Shown here piece by piece: positions 28,817 to 40,449 of a stretch of DNA of 64,000 bases. The DNA lies in contig OZ059897.1 of assembly GCA_964057225.1 (NCBI GenBank), positions 13,640,001-13,704,000 on the forward strand, given 5' to 3'. Position 1 is the first letter of the stretch, and each line of letters opens with the position of its first letter. A program made the position numbers and the translations under genes. The notes under the pieces are model-generated. The model was given only the letters and a program-made list of their open reading frames with translations, did not search any database and had not been told where the DNA came from. This DNA is from Auanema rhodensis (taxonomy: Eukaryota > Nematoda > Chromadorea > Rhabditida > Rhabditidae).

Positions 28817-31800
28817 ATGACTAGATATTCATACTACTTAAGTATTATTCTATTTCTTGGAGCTACTATTGCTCACTCGCATGGATATGGAAAGAGTAAG
28901 TCTTTTAAATATTTTTTCTTTTCTTGATTCGAATATAATTATATTCCATTTCCTCTCAATATTTCTCAGAAATCACTGTTATTTCTCAATTTGCTGTACT
29001 TGACACCAGCTACTAGTATTTTTAAGCTATGCCGCTGTGTGGCGCAACAGTCTTATGTAACAAATACTCATTCAAGCATACATTTTGTTTACTTAATTTT
29101 CATAACTTAGTTTTCTTCCTTGAATATTAGTTAGTATGTGCTGGCCATACATATACGTCAGGGTTATATTTAACTATGCACAATCCCTGTGTTACTTTTT
29201 TTTTGAAATATCCTTCCCAATGGCTAATACGAATATATTGTTGCTTAAACATTGAAATTATTTAACATTTCTTACTGATGGTTACTCCGGAAATTGGGTC
29301 TTCTTTTAGTTCTCTTTTATTTGCAACTGACCAAATAAGGGTCATGGATCGTTTCTTAATGAAAAATCTCTTCCCACTGATGAGAATGTACTACCCATTT
29401 GCGTTTAGATTGGTTTTCGCACGCAGCTTAGATTAGTATAAAAATTTTAAACATTTCTGTAGTTTTGATCACGTAAGAAACATCGATTATCGGTTATTAA
29501 CTGCTTTCGACAAATTTTTCACCTGGCAGTATTGCCTGAGTGCATATGTATGGAAGATAATCATGCACCTGTCTGGTTATTAACTGATCAACTGTAGGAA
29601 TTAATGATGGTTATTCAGCATACTTAGGATGAGCATAATTATCCATGAAATGTGCGTATATATACTATCGCAATACTAAGCGTATTCATTGTTTCTGGAG
29701 GTCATTCCTTGTTTCTGCTAGATTGCTTTCAGTAATAACATGGTTTCTGTTACCGGAAATATGTTCTGCCTGGTTTGTGTTGTTATTCTTACAAACAGCT
29801 CTTATGGCTAGTGCAATCTACTATATTATGATACTTCTGACGGTTTCTCCAATTTAGTAAAGAGCTAGGTTCTGATTAGTATGGCGCAAGGGGTACTTAT
29901 TTTTCTGCTTCTGTTTCCGTTACTACATGTAATAGTACTTGCTAAGTGTATTAAGAACCATTCTCTTAACCTTTTTATGAGAATACACATATGTTAAAGA
30001 TTTCGGGTAATCATCACCTTTGTCGTTTGATTATGATATATTTCGCAATTATATATTACATGTTCTTGAAAATTTATAGCCCCAAGAAAAAAGCGTGCGC
30101 TGGTAGTTTCTTTCTTACCGATAAAGAAGGTCACACACAGCGGTCGATTTATGATTCAGATGATGTGTCAAGCCAGTGCTAAAGATAGTGGATTGCGTAT
30201 GCAAATCTTTCCGAGATTGTCATCGTTTGATGCGCGAAAAGCGGTAGACGAAAAGGAAAGATGTAACGATAAGGTATTGCATACGATAACTGACACATTA
30301 TCCAACAAGCGGAAATAAATGAGGAAAGTAAACCGACTAAGCCTTGGGTATCGATGCTTCACGCCAATTAGCGAAAATCCTTTTAACTGAACCGTTTTGC
30401 CTCTGGACGTTCATATCCTGCTGACATCTCACATCGCTGGCACATGCTTGCCATCGGCAGAATATCCATGTCGTTTTAGCGGATAATGTGCTATTCATCT
30501 TGCGAATGTCGGATTGATGAAGGTGGCTTTATTGCTAATTAAAGCATTTGTGTTCATATCGATGTGTGGATGGCACCCTGAGCCATGTCCTTAAGTAATC
30601 GTTGAATCGTCTCTAATATACTTGGAAATCGGATTCTACATTGTATTCTTCACCAAGCAATGATCCACTTAGTGAGTATTGATTGTCATCAGGTCGTTGT
30701 TAGGCTTGGATATGCTATAATTTTCACTTTTGTCAACTAGACGGTTCAAAATCACAATAATTATCTCGTCTTCGTGAACAAAAGTTTTGTGGCATCGGTG
30801 ACTTGAAAGCTCAGCGGGTGTTTGACGAAAGGATTAGTTGTAGTTTTGCCTGTTCGGCAGTCTCTTTCCGTTCAACTATAAGCATATGGCTCTTGCCACA
30901 TCATACAAACCGAGAGTAGTTAGTAAATAATCATCTGGGATCATATCTATATGACTGAGTACTTGACTTTTTTTTATTAATTACCAGCGGATTGGTGCAG
31001 CTTTCGTGTATATAAGATTAGTTTGACACTGTTGCGAACATTGTTCTTGTGGAAAGGTCAGTTGGCATCGGTAAGGGGATATGACAAAGAAAAGTGTAGC
31101 ACTTTCGATAGTGTTTCAAGTTTTGTTTTCTATTTACCATTGGTGTTCTTATATCGAAGCCAGTAACACTTGTCAGTACAAGCTTGTCATTGACACTCGA
31201 ACATCCAAATAGGCTGCCAATTTTACTTTGGCATAATTGGTAAATGTGAACACTAAGTGCGTCAGTAACGGGGTTCCTCTACTGCCTGAGAGCTTTGTCG
31301 ACATAATGATTTCCTTTTCCCTTTCTCACTTTAGTCATATCCAAATTAGCTTTCTACCGTTGAATATTGCAATTCAAGGGTATGTTGTCTTTTCTGGTTT
31401 AAGAGCAACCTGATTATTTTTGCGTGTTGATGAGTAGCACATCGAATATTGCTAAGTGGTTGCATTATTTACGTAAGGTTATGCTTTTGGCTGGAAAAGG
31501 AAGACGATACGCCACGCGGGTGGCCATATAGGCAAACAGAAGCCGGTGGTCAACAACCCAAAATGGGACAAGAAATCATATGAATAGAAGTAAAGGTCAA
31601 ATTTTTACAATTTGTATAATTTCAGAATTCAATAGTCATGCATGCGAAGGACAGGAAGCGTATCTGCAATGCCCTCCGGGACAGGTTATCAAAATTGAAT
31701 TAGCCAATTATGGCCGCTTTTCACTTAAAGTAAGAATTTCATCAGTAAAGAAAAAAAACATTTTCTGTTTAGGTGTGTATCGATCCTTCTGCAGTAGAAG

Positions 31801-34800
31801 ATTTTCTAGATGAAACTATCTGCGGAAATCCCCGTACATTAGGAATTATGCAGAAAAAGTGAGTTTCTATTTCATTTATAAAAGCCATAGCGCACAGGGG
31901 GTTGCATTTGTAAGAATTGAATAATGCATCAATAATGCAATGCGTTGCACTACTTCTTCAATTTATGGGGAAGCGGATCTGTTAGATGGTCAAAATGCTC
32001 AGTTTTAGATAGAAATGCTGTTTAGTGAATGATTCATTCACAATGACTGTTATTCCTGTCTTTGCGAGTTGTTACTCTGATTAGTCATAATGGAAATGCT
32101 CATCATAAATTCTTTATGGCCATATTCGATAGTGTTTATCCTTTTGTTCTTAAATGCCATTGGCATTTGTAAAAGTTGTTATTCGTTTGAGATTTTAACG
32201 AATTGGCAACTATTTGTACGTTTGTATGTTACCTAAGAACAACATTCTCAGCGGGTGTCCAAAGAAGTCCTTGGAATCGTCTTAGAATTTGTCTCGATCA
32301 GATTGTACTCAACCAATTAGGTTATTGATTTACGTGATGGTAAAGAGGATATGAATGGTGCTGTAATATTTTGTCTGAAGTGTAGTACCAGATTGTGGAA
32401 ATTCAAGATGAATATCATCATGATCCTTGAAGCCAAAGGCGTGCGCCTTATTTTGAATATGCAGATTCGATCGGCACTTGTATTATAATCCCCTTTGGCG
32501 ACCGCATGAGGTTTTCATCCACGAAGATGTAGCTCCTATTGTACAGTAATAGGTGGTGCATCTTCTAGGAGAACAGTTTTTTTTTGTTGGGGAAGGCTCA
32601 GTAGGGTAGCATTTTATTCGCGCAAAGCTGTAATTTTCTAGTCAAGCAGAATAGAAACTAGGTCTGTCTGCACCATGTGTTCAACATGGGTCTAATCTCG
32701 TGCACTGTCATGTCCTCATTAATTTTTGGGTGGAGAAGCGTTGTTAAATTCTCGTGTTGCGTGGGTTATAAGCGTTCTCTAAATCTGATTTTACGATTCT
32801 AAGATGAGATACAAGCGAATGATTTTATACATTAATGGTTTCTGACATCATGCAAGTGATGATAAATGTTTCTTGCTGACAGCATACAATGGATATCTTA
32901 CTTATATACAAGCAGCTTGCGTAAGCAAGTATGATATAGGGAATTAGATGACCCACAAGTTGCAACTTTTTCGGTATTCAGTATTTTCTAAAGAAGATTG
33001 TCTTCGTTTCAAAGTATAACTACATGGTGCAGTGACCCGATGGCCACTATTCATCTAGACAATGGGTAAGCCTCGGCACGTAGCAGAATCATACTTACTA
33101 TACCGACAACTTATCTTGCGAAGTTGCCGAACGAAACTTGACCCTGTATTTGTTTCCAATTTGTGCTATTGTAATGCTTTCTTTGACCACTAAACAAGAC
33201 TTTTTTCTTTAGTATTCTACAATTCATTTTCCCCCAATGAGCGAAATAACTTTTTTTCAAACGGTGTTTTATCGGGTTCTTGAAATAATTTCCAATAAGA
33301 TTACAACTTTGAATATATTCAAGAAGAAATATGAAATCTGTTGTTTGGAGGGTAAATAATTCGTTTCATTTTGTACAGTCATTTAATTTTTGTAATGAAT
33401 TTCATGGTTGGTAGAAAACAAGCAGATGACCACCTGGGCTTGTACTGACATTTGTTCGACATAGTGTATGCCTTCTGTCAACCATTTCGCTTGACTAGCT
33501 CTTCTTTACCAAACCTACCATCAGCTGTTTTCGCTAATTGTTTTGTGCATTAGCTAAAACTCATAATTAAGGCTGCGCTTTCAAGCCATCCCTTAGGCTT
33601 CTTCCCAAAAATGTGTCGAATGTAGGGGGTAGAACGTTTACTTTTTTCTTGGTTACTAACAGGCACTTGATTCTAGTTGACCTTGTAGGAATACTGCCAT
33701 GATTGTTTAATTTAACAGCATGATTCCATGTCATTGCTTAAAGTTTGTATGAATAAAGCTTAAGGAACTCATTGTCTGCTGGCCCTCAACGGGTCCTCCT
33801 ATCGGTGTGGTGTCTAAAGAATGCCATTCCAAATTTGAATATGTATCTCAGAACATTCTAAAGTGGTGTGCGTTGAACACTGTTTTAATGTGGTTTCAAT
33901 TATTCTCAGATGACACTAACGCATTGAAGCAAATATTGTCCTGACCAGCTGCTGAATCTTCATACCCAGAAAGTCTTTAACTATGTTCACTTCACCATGT
34001 TGTCGTTCACACTAACTATATCCGATGTTGAACGGCAGGTGGTTGTATGTGTTATGTTTCCTTCAACACCTATTGGAAATTGACTTCCGAAATACATATT
34101 GGCTTTTGCTCGGATGCTAGGTGACATTAGAAAAGGCGTTGAACCATAGCGCTCTTTTCATAGATGAAAGGAAGTGCGCAATGCCAAACGAAGCCATATA
34201 GATTTACACTAAGGGTTTTCGAGACTGATGGATCTATTGCATTGAGCCTTCACAGCTCAGTGTGGAAGAGCATAAAGAAGTCTTGGGGTCAAACGGGTTT
34301 AGCCAGACAAGTGACCTCATTATTCATACTATCCTTGACAGCTTATGAATAGCAATCGGGTGATCAAAAGGAATCAGCTAGGTGGAAAACTATTTTGATG
34401 AATTATAAGCGTCGCCTTTTTTGGGCTACAAATCTTGAGACAATCATCTCTGGAAATTCTTCAGATGTGATGGGCAACGGGAATGTAAATTTATTGTTAA
34501 TCGCTACATGTTCCCTGATCCATGCCCACAAGTCAGCAAATATCTTGAAACTACCTATTCTTGTGTTGAAGGTACAATATATTGAATGTTATCCTTTATG
34601 CTTGTTGTTGAGTTGGTGATAGTACACAGTTATAAGTTATCGTGTAATTGGTTAATACAAAAAGAACAATACTGTTATTTCGTTACTTAATTGCTTATTG
34701 TGTTGTGTTTGTCAGATGTGATGGTAAACGAGAGTGTGCTCAACGTTCTGTAACCGAGGATTTTATTGGAGATGTGCACCCGTGCCCAAATTTCGCTCTT

Positions 34801-37800
34801 CCTCTATATTTGGATGTAACGTATACATGTGTGCCTGAAGGTTTGTGTTGTGTGCCTGCATGTGCTTCGTTTATTTACGCCAGACTATGTGCTTACTTAT
34901 GATTAATCTTTTAGAAACAACGACCACTACCACTACTACTATAGCTAGTACTACCACTGCAGCTAAAGATGAGCACCATCCAGATGTGGTGATTGAAAAC
35001 AAGCCGTGAGTCTAGCCAATTTGTTAAGGATTTACTTAGTCCCGAATTTTTCTAGTTCTCGTCACGATGATGTCCAAAAACCTATTCTCGTATGCCCTTC
35101 AAAAGTCATCAATGGTGTTGAATATCCAGCAACTGCTGCTGGATTTACCACTAATACAAGACCTTGCATGGATGGAGCTAGTGGAGAATCCTGGTGGAAA
35201 TGTAGTGAGGAAGGCTTCTGGCTCGGGAAGTACCCAAATACTACGAAATGTATCAGCGATTGGATTTTCTCAAAGTCTCAATTATTGGAAGAGCACAGAG
35301 AAAAGGCAGATGGGCCAGGAATCGCAGATGTAATAATCATTGACTCTAACATATATATATATATATTCTCTATTTTTAGTTTCTTCGCGATTTGGCTGCA
35401 AAAGCTAGAGGCACAATTCAAGCTGGTGATTTACCATATCTTCTCACATTTATTGAGAAGACTATCACTGCACTTACCACAGAACCATGGGCTCTTAGAG
35501 TTCGACAGCTCTGTAACGATGTAAGACTTAAAATTCATTTTCTTTTGAAATTTATTTTATCTTTAGAAAATGTTCGAACTCGTTTACCACCTGAGTACTC
35601 ACGTTGATGCCTGGAGTGCTTGGCCAAGACACAAAAAAGGACAAATGGCTGATAAGCTATTGAAGTATATGGAACAAGTAATAGCTTGGAGTTCCGGAGG
35701 AGATAAGCCAATGACTTCTCTCTATGCTCGCGGACATTTGTTGGCTCAGATGAGTGATTCGTATGAGGTATATATTGCTTTTTTCTATTTTTAATACGTG
35801 TTTTATTCTAGGTACTAAAGAAATCAGGAGGAAGCTATATTAGCCTCCCATCTTCTCGCACCTTCGATTATATGGACGATAATATTGATGCACCATTGAA
35901 AGCTTTGCGTCAATTTGATGGACGATCCGTTCTTTACTTTTCTGCTATTGATACTATGGGAACAAACTTTGAGCCTGAACCAATTCGTGCTTCCTCTCGT
36001 CCTGATATCAAGCATTCCTTGATTCAACGCAGAGTAGTATCTAATATAGTGACAGCTTCTATTGTCTCGAATGGAATTGTTCAGAAAGTTTCTAATTTAG
36101 TCGATCCCGTAAGTGATACTCAATGCGAGATTTTACTTGATTTTTTAACTTTTAGTTGTTCATTACTTTCGGTCACAGTGCTGATCGTGTTCGCCATTTA
36201 AGTAACCCTGAATGCTCTTGGTGGAATTCCGAAGGACTCAAGGTAGTTTTTTAAAGTATCGTCTATTATAATGTTTTGAAACTTTAGTGGCAAAATGATG
36301 GATGTGATCTAGTAAGTCACAACCTTACTCATACAGTGTGCTCATGTTCACATATGACACATTTTGCTGTGTTGATGGATGTTCGTGGGCATCAATTATC
36401 TGATTTTGATAATCAGCTTTTGACTTTCCTCACATATTTTGGATGCTCTCTTTCCGTTGTTTGCCTTATTCTAACTTTCTTGTGTTTCGTTTTATTCTCA
36501 AGATCTGGTGGTGATAGGTAAAAAAATTTAATAATTATATTGTAAATTCATCCAAATTTTACAGGGTTTTTATTCATAAAAATCTTTGCGTAATGTTGGC
36601 TGCTGCTGAGCTGGTTTTCTTACTTGGAATTTGGAGAACCGAAAATAAAATTGAATGCTCGGTTATTGCTGGAGCTCTTCTCTACTTGTTCTTGTCAGCC
36701 TCGACCTGGATGTTTATTGAAGGATACCAGTTGTATCAAATGTTGGTTGAAGTATTTCCTACTGGATCAAAGAAATGCCTGTATACCTTCCTTGGTTATG
36801 GATTCCCTGCTATAATAACAGCTGGAGCTGCAGTATACGATTCTAATGGATTTGGAACAAAAGACCACTGCTGGTATGCCACAATTTTCTCTCTTTTGTT
36901 CTTACTTTTTTATTTTAGGTTGAAGACAGATAACATGTTCATTTTGGCTTTTGTTGGTCCTGCTGCGGTGATCTTTGCGCTCAACACAATATTTCTTGTG
37001 ATGACTTTATGCATTGTCTGCCGTCATTCCTCTGGAGGATACCTACCTTGTAGACATGACTCTGACACTGGTAGAAACGTTAGGTACGAGTTTCAGCTCA
37101 ACTATGAGTCTATTTCTAAGTTTTAGAACTTGGGTCAAGGGAGCGCTAGGAATTTCTTGTCTTTTGGGTGTAACGTGGACTTTTGGACTGTTATGGATTG
37201 ATGATGGTCATTCCATCTTTATGGCTTATGCATTCACTATTGCCAACTCTCTACAAGGATTGTTCATATTCCTATTCCATATTATATTCAGTGAAATGGT
37301 AAAAAAATGTAATAACTTTCATCCTCATTTTGATATTTAAGATGCGCAAAGATATTTCTCGTTGGTTTGCTCGTAGAGGGTGCTGTGGCGTCGATGATTC
37401 TACAGATAGAAAAAATAATCTTCAGAGAGGTGCTCTCAGTCCATCTAATGGAAGTGGTAGTGGTAGCGGAAGCGAGTTCTTGGTAAGTATTTTCCCAGAT
37501 CATTATTAAAACAATTTGCATTATTATCCTTCGTACCCTCTATATTCCTGCAGAAAAAACTTTTTAAAAAGTCTTCGCCAAGTTATATTTCCACGCAGAA
37601 AGAAAACAACGAAGTTCAGAATTGTAGGATCTGGTTGAAGTGAATTTGTACTAATTCCTTCTTCCAATCAACAATATACAACTATGTATAATTGCATGAA
37701 TTTTGTATAGTAACCCAATTAAAACACCCTTACCTTTCTAATCTAACTAAATGTTTTTATAGTATTGTGATTTAATCTATTTATTTTTAGTACCCATCCT

Positions 37801-38356
37801 CTGAAAAATATCATTCTACTCCTCGGCGTCTTGATAGTTCGACCCCTTATGGGCATCAAGCTCTTATTCAACAATATCAACAGCAATGTCTTGCACATCA
37901 AGGAACATATGACTATGCAACTATCCAGTACGGGGATATGATGCCTGGACAAATGTACAGGTCTCCTCCAAATTATCGTACACAGCCCAGAATGGATTAC
38001 CGTCCATATGGTGGAACAATTTATCGTGATCAGGTAAATCATATAGTCTTGTTTTCATATTTCTATTTTTTATTTTATAGATTTACGGAGTTAATGTTCC
38101 TAGTATGATTCCTAACCAACAGCAACAGTATCACCGTCCCCCTCCTGAGTTTTCCCCTCCTCCTCCACCACCCCAAGGAGTGCCACGTGCCCTCTACTAT
38201 GCATCACGTAGACCTCCTAGCAGTAAAATGAGTGACGATTCTGCCTATTCTGAAGGCGGATCCAGCATGCTTGCAACGGAAGTTACTCCAACCGGAGCTA
38301 CTGTTCTTCGTATGGATTTAAGCAAGAACCCACCTGTCTACTGCCAAGACCTGTAA
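28817..38356 (+). CDS. lat-1: Latrophilin-type adhesion GPCR
   Basis: A surface adhesion GPCR; C. elegans LAT-1 orients embryonic cell divisions and acts at synapses. Exon 1 (28817-28895) encodes a signal peptide (MTRYSYYLSIILFLGATIA). Exons 2 (31626-31729), 3 (31773-31858) and 4 (34465-34571 or 34716-34840) form the SUEL-type lectin domain. Exon 5 (from 34915) is threonine-rich. A hormone-receptor-motif domain (CPSKVINGVEYPAT, SWWKC) begins at 35056. It is followed by the GAIN domain, a GPS with CSWWN and CSCSHMTHFAVLM (36280-36380), and seven membrane helices (about 36400-37290). The cytoplasmic tail has a glycine/serine run, a proline-rich stretch and ends SKNPPVYCQDL. As in C. elegans there is no olfactomedin domain. 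The GPS -1 residue is Met rather than the usual Leu. Two introns exceed 2.6 kb; nearly all others are under 100 nt. Confidence 0.95.
28896..31625 (+). other. lat-1 intron 1 (2730 nt)
   Basis: Runs from GTAAGT after the signal-peptide exon to TTTCAG before the lectin exon. It contains no supportable exon. The first kilobase is T-rich; after about 29.6 kb composition becomes more balanced and GC higher. The length is some sixty times the usual intron in this window. Confidence 0.8.
31859..34464 (+). other. lat-1 intron 3 (2606 nt)
   Basis: Begins GTGAGT after the lectin exon 3 and ends TTCAG before exon 4a. Base composition is balanced, unlike the T-rich short introns. No open frame or RNA gene is convincing. 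It precedes the pair of alternative exons, so it may carry splicing control elements, but none was recognised. Confidence 0.75.
34465..34571 (+). other. lat-1: lat-1 exon 4a, first alternative lectin exon
   Basis: Encodes the C-terminal half of the lectin domain with the pattern CDGQREC..DPCP..SKYLETTYSC. It enters in phase 2 (A completes a Lys codon) and leaves in phase 1 (GAA G). It has AG acceptor and GT donor sites. It carries 35 complete codons. Confidence 0.85.
34716..34840 (+). other. lat-1: lat-1 exon 4b, second alternative lectin exon
   Basis: Encodes the same part of the domain with a divergent sequence, CDGKREC..HPCP..LYLDVTYTC, with 41 complete codons. Entry and exit phases are identical to exon 4a, and the two lie 144 nt apart. 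Joining both would leave G+A at the junction and shift the frame, so only one can be used per mRNA. Confidence 0.83.
37554..37643 (+). other. lat-1: Probable alternative last exon of lat-1
   Basis: After the donor following the codons for GSGSGSEFL, a TTCCTGCAG acceptor at 37545-37553 opens an in-frame exon of 29 codons ending in TGA (37641-37643). The peptide is basic and begins KKLFKKSSPSY. It would replace the long proline-rich tail encoded from 37791. The normal acceptor is TTTTTAG at 37784-37790. Confidence 0.55.
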
Positions 38357-40449
38357 ATGATTATGTATAATGTATTTTAATTTCTTTCTATCTAATAGCC
38401 AGAAGTATATATAGCTATATCAATTCTTTTTGCCGGTTGTATACGGGTATCGCTCAACATTTTTCCTCACTGCCATGTTGTTTGTGCAATTTCCATTTTA
38501 CCTTATTCTTTTATGCAACTTAAGAAGTGCCTAATTCGACATTATTTTTTTAAAAACATATAGATCGTAATATCTCTTTTTATTTTCTTCATGACAATAT
38601 TTGCCAGAACGTAATGTAATTTCACTTTTCACCGGTATACGTACATACAGATCAGGAAATTCGATTTTTTTCATGAACTTTTGTACAGCTGTCTCTAGTC
38701 AAGAGACAAATTATAATAACAATTGTTATAGATGTTCTTTAAAACTTTGCAGAGTAATAAATCATTTATGTTTTACTTTCTTTTTGCAATGTTAAACAAA
38801 CCGGAAGAGTTTAAACCATTAAAGCAGCGATCTTCAAGAAAGAACATATTCTGATGTTTTCCCAATGTTCCTTATCTCAAAAAATATTTTCATCACAAGT
38901 AATAGCCGTAAAAATAATCTAGTAGAATTCAGAAGGTACATATAAAACAGAAATCGAAATACTTTGAAGCTGAATATTAGCAAATCTTCAATCTGTTCAC
39001 GAAGATTTTAAGCCATAGTTGCCACCATATTAATGAATCGATTTGATTTAACAATCAATGATATAAACATATTATCGAAATACTGTAAGTTGATAAACTT
39101 TAAAATGAAAAACAAGATACTGAGAAAAAATTTGTTAAAATGACGATCAAAACTGATTTCGATACTTAGGGCTGATGAAATGAATATTCTCATTTTGCAT
39201 CAGGATAAAGTACCCAAATCAGCTTGATATTTATGAAATAATTTAAAAATAACCTGATAAAATATACCAGCGAGACGAAGTACTATATAGCGTTCATAAT
39301 CTGTCGTGGATGTACCATATGGCTTAAAGTGTGGGGAGAGGGTGGGGTGGAAATGAAAAAAGATTTGTCCCAAAGATAAAAGGGTATGGTACATAGAACA
39401 ATTCTGAAGAACTTTCTGGCAATTTTTGTTTGATAAACTCAAAACTTAATTGAACGACACGGTTCCACTTTGAAGAACAATTATAGTCAGACAACATGCT
39501 GAAAACGGTAAATGTTTGAGGATCAAGTCAAACATAGAGCCATACAGTTTTTTGAAAATTTTTGGAATATTTACGCCAGTTTCGTGTTTCTGCGAACCTT
39601 TTATATCTTTATTCTGATAGCTTGAACAGTCTCTCGGAGAAAATTGATATAATAGTAATGTTTCAATCAACCTGTCTACATGGAAAATGTCAAAGACAAA
39701 ATCTTTTTTTTATTTCCTCACATATGTATAGTATACGATGCCATATCACATTTTTTTACAAATTATATGTGATATTCTGGCGTTTTTTACAGTTACAAAT
39801 AATTTGTAGTCATCCACGATGAAAGTTGGACATTTAAAGTGAAAAGTCAAAGAATCTCTTGGTAAACCAAAGAAAAACAATTACATTTTTTACAAGCATA
39901 GAAGTCATATTTTTGGGATAAAACAATTGATAATACCAATTTAGAGATTAATAATATTTTTTCTTGTACTCCTGAAAGTGTTCGACATGCTTTGGATAGG
40001 AGCTTATATTAACTATCTTTATGAATAAACTAAACTTTTCTTAACATAAACTATAGTACTGGTTAGACCTGAAACTATTGATATCAGAGATTACAGTTCA
40101 ATAGCACCAAATGATTACAATTGCGAATTGCCAGTTATCAGTATTTTCCGAAACAAAAATTAAAAAAAAAAAAGTATTATCTATTACGAAGTGTTAGATG
40201 TTTTTTTTTTAATAATATATACAGTAGTGAAACAATTCATGGCATTTATTATTTAATTATTCAATATTTTCAAAATCTAGAAATATTTATATTTCAGCCG
40301 ACGATATCCGAATTTATAAGAAAGAATAAGAATCTTTATCAAAAAACCAACAAATAAACTGAAAGTTATTAAAAATAAAATTATTATATATCGTCTAAAC
40401 ACGCAAAAAAAAACAATTCGTCCCGACATTTTAACAATTTGTGTTTTTT
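38357..40449. other. lat-1 / hphd-1 convergent intergenic region; no gene supported
   Basis: AT-rich DNA between convergent genes. Two - strand open frames at 39200-39442 and 39446-39670 (80 and 74 codons) have no family resemblance or supporting splice pattern. The flanks are presumably 3' UTRs of the neighbours. No RNA gene or repeat was recognised. Confidence 0.55.

Noticed and set aside
39200-39670. Two adjacent - strand frames between lat-1 and hphd-1
   Set aside because: No recognisable family, no convincing splice joining the two, and AT-rich sequence allows such frames by chance.
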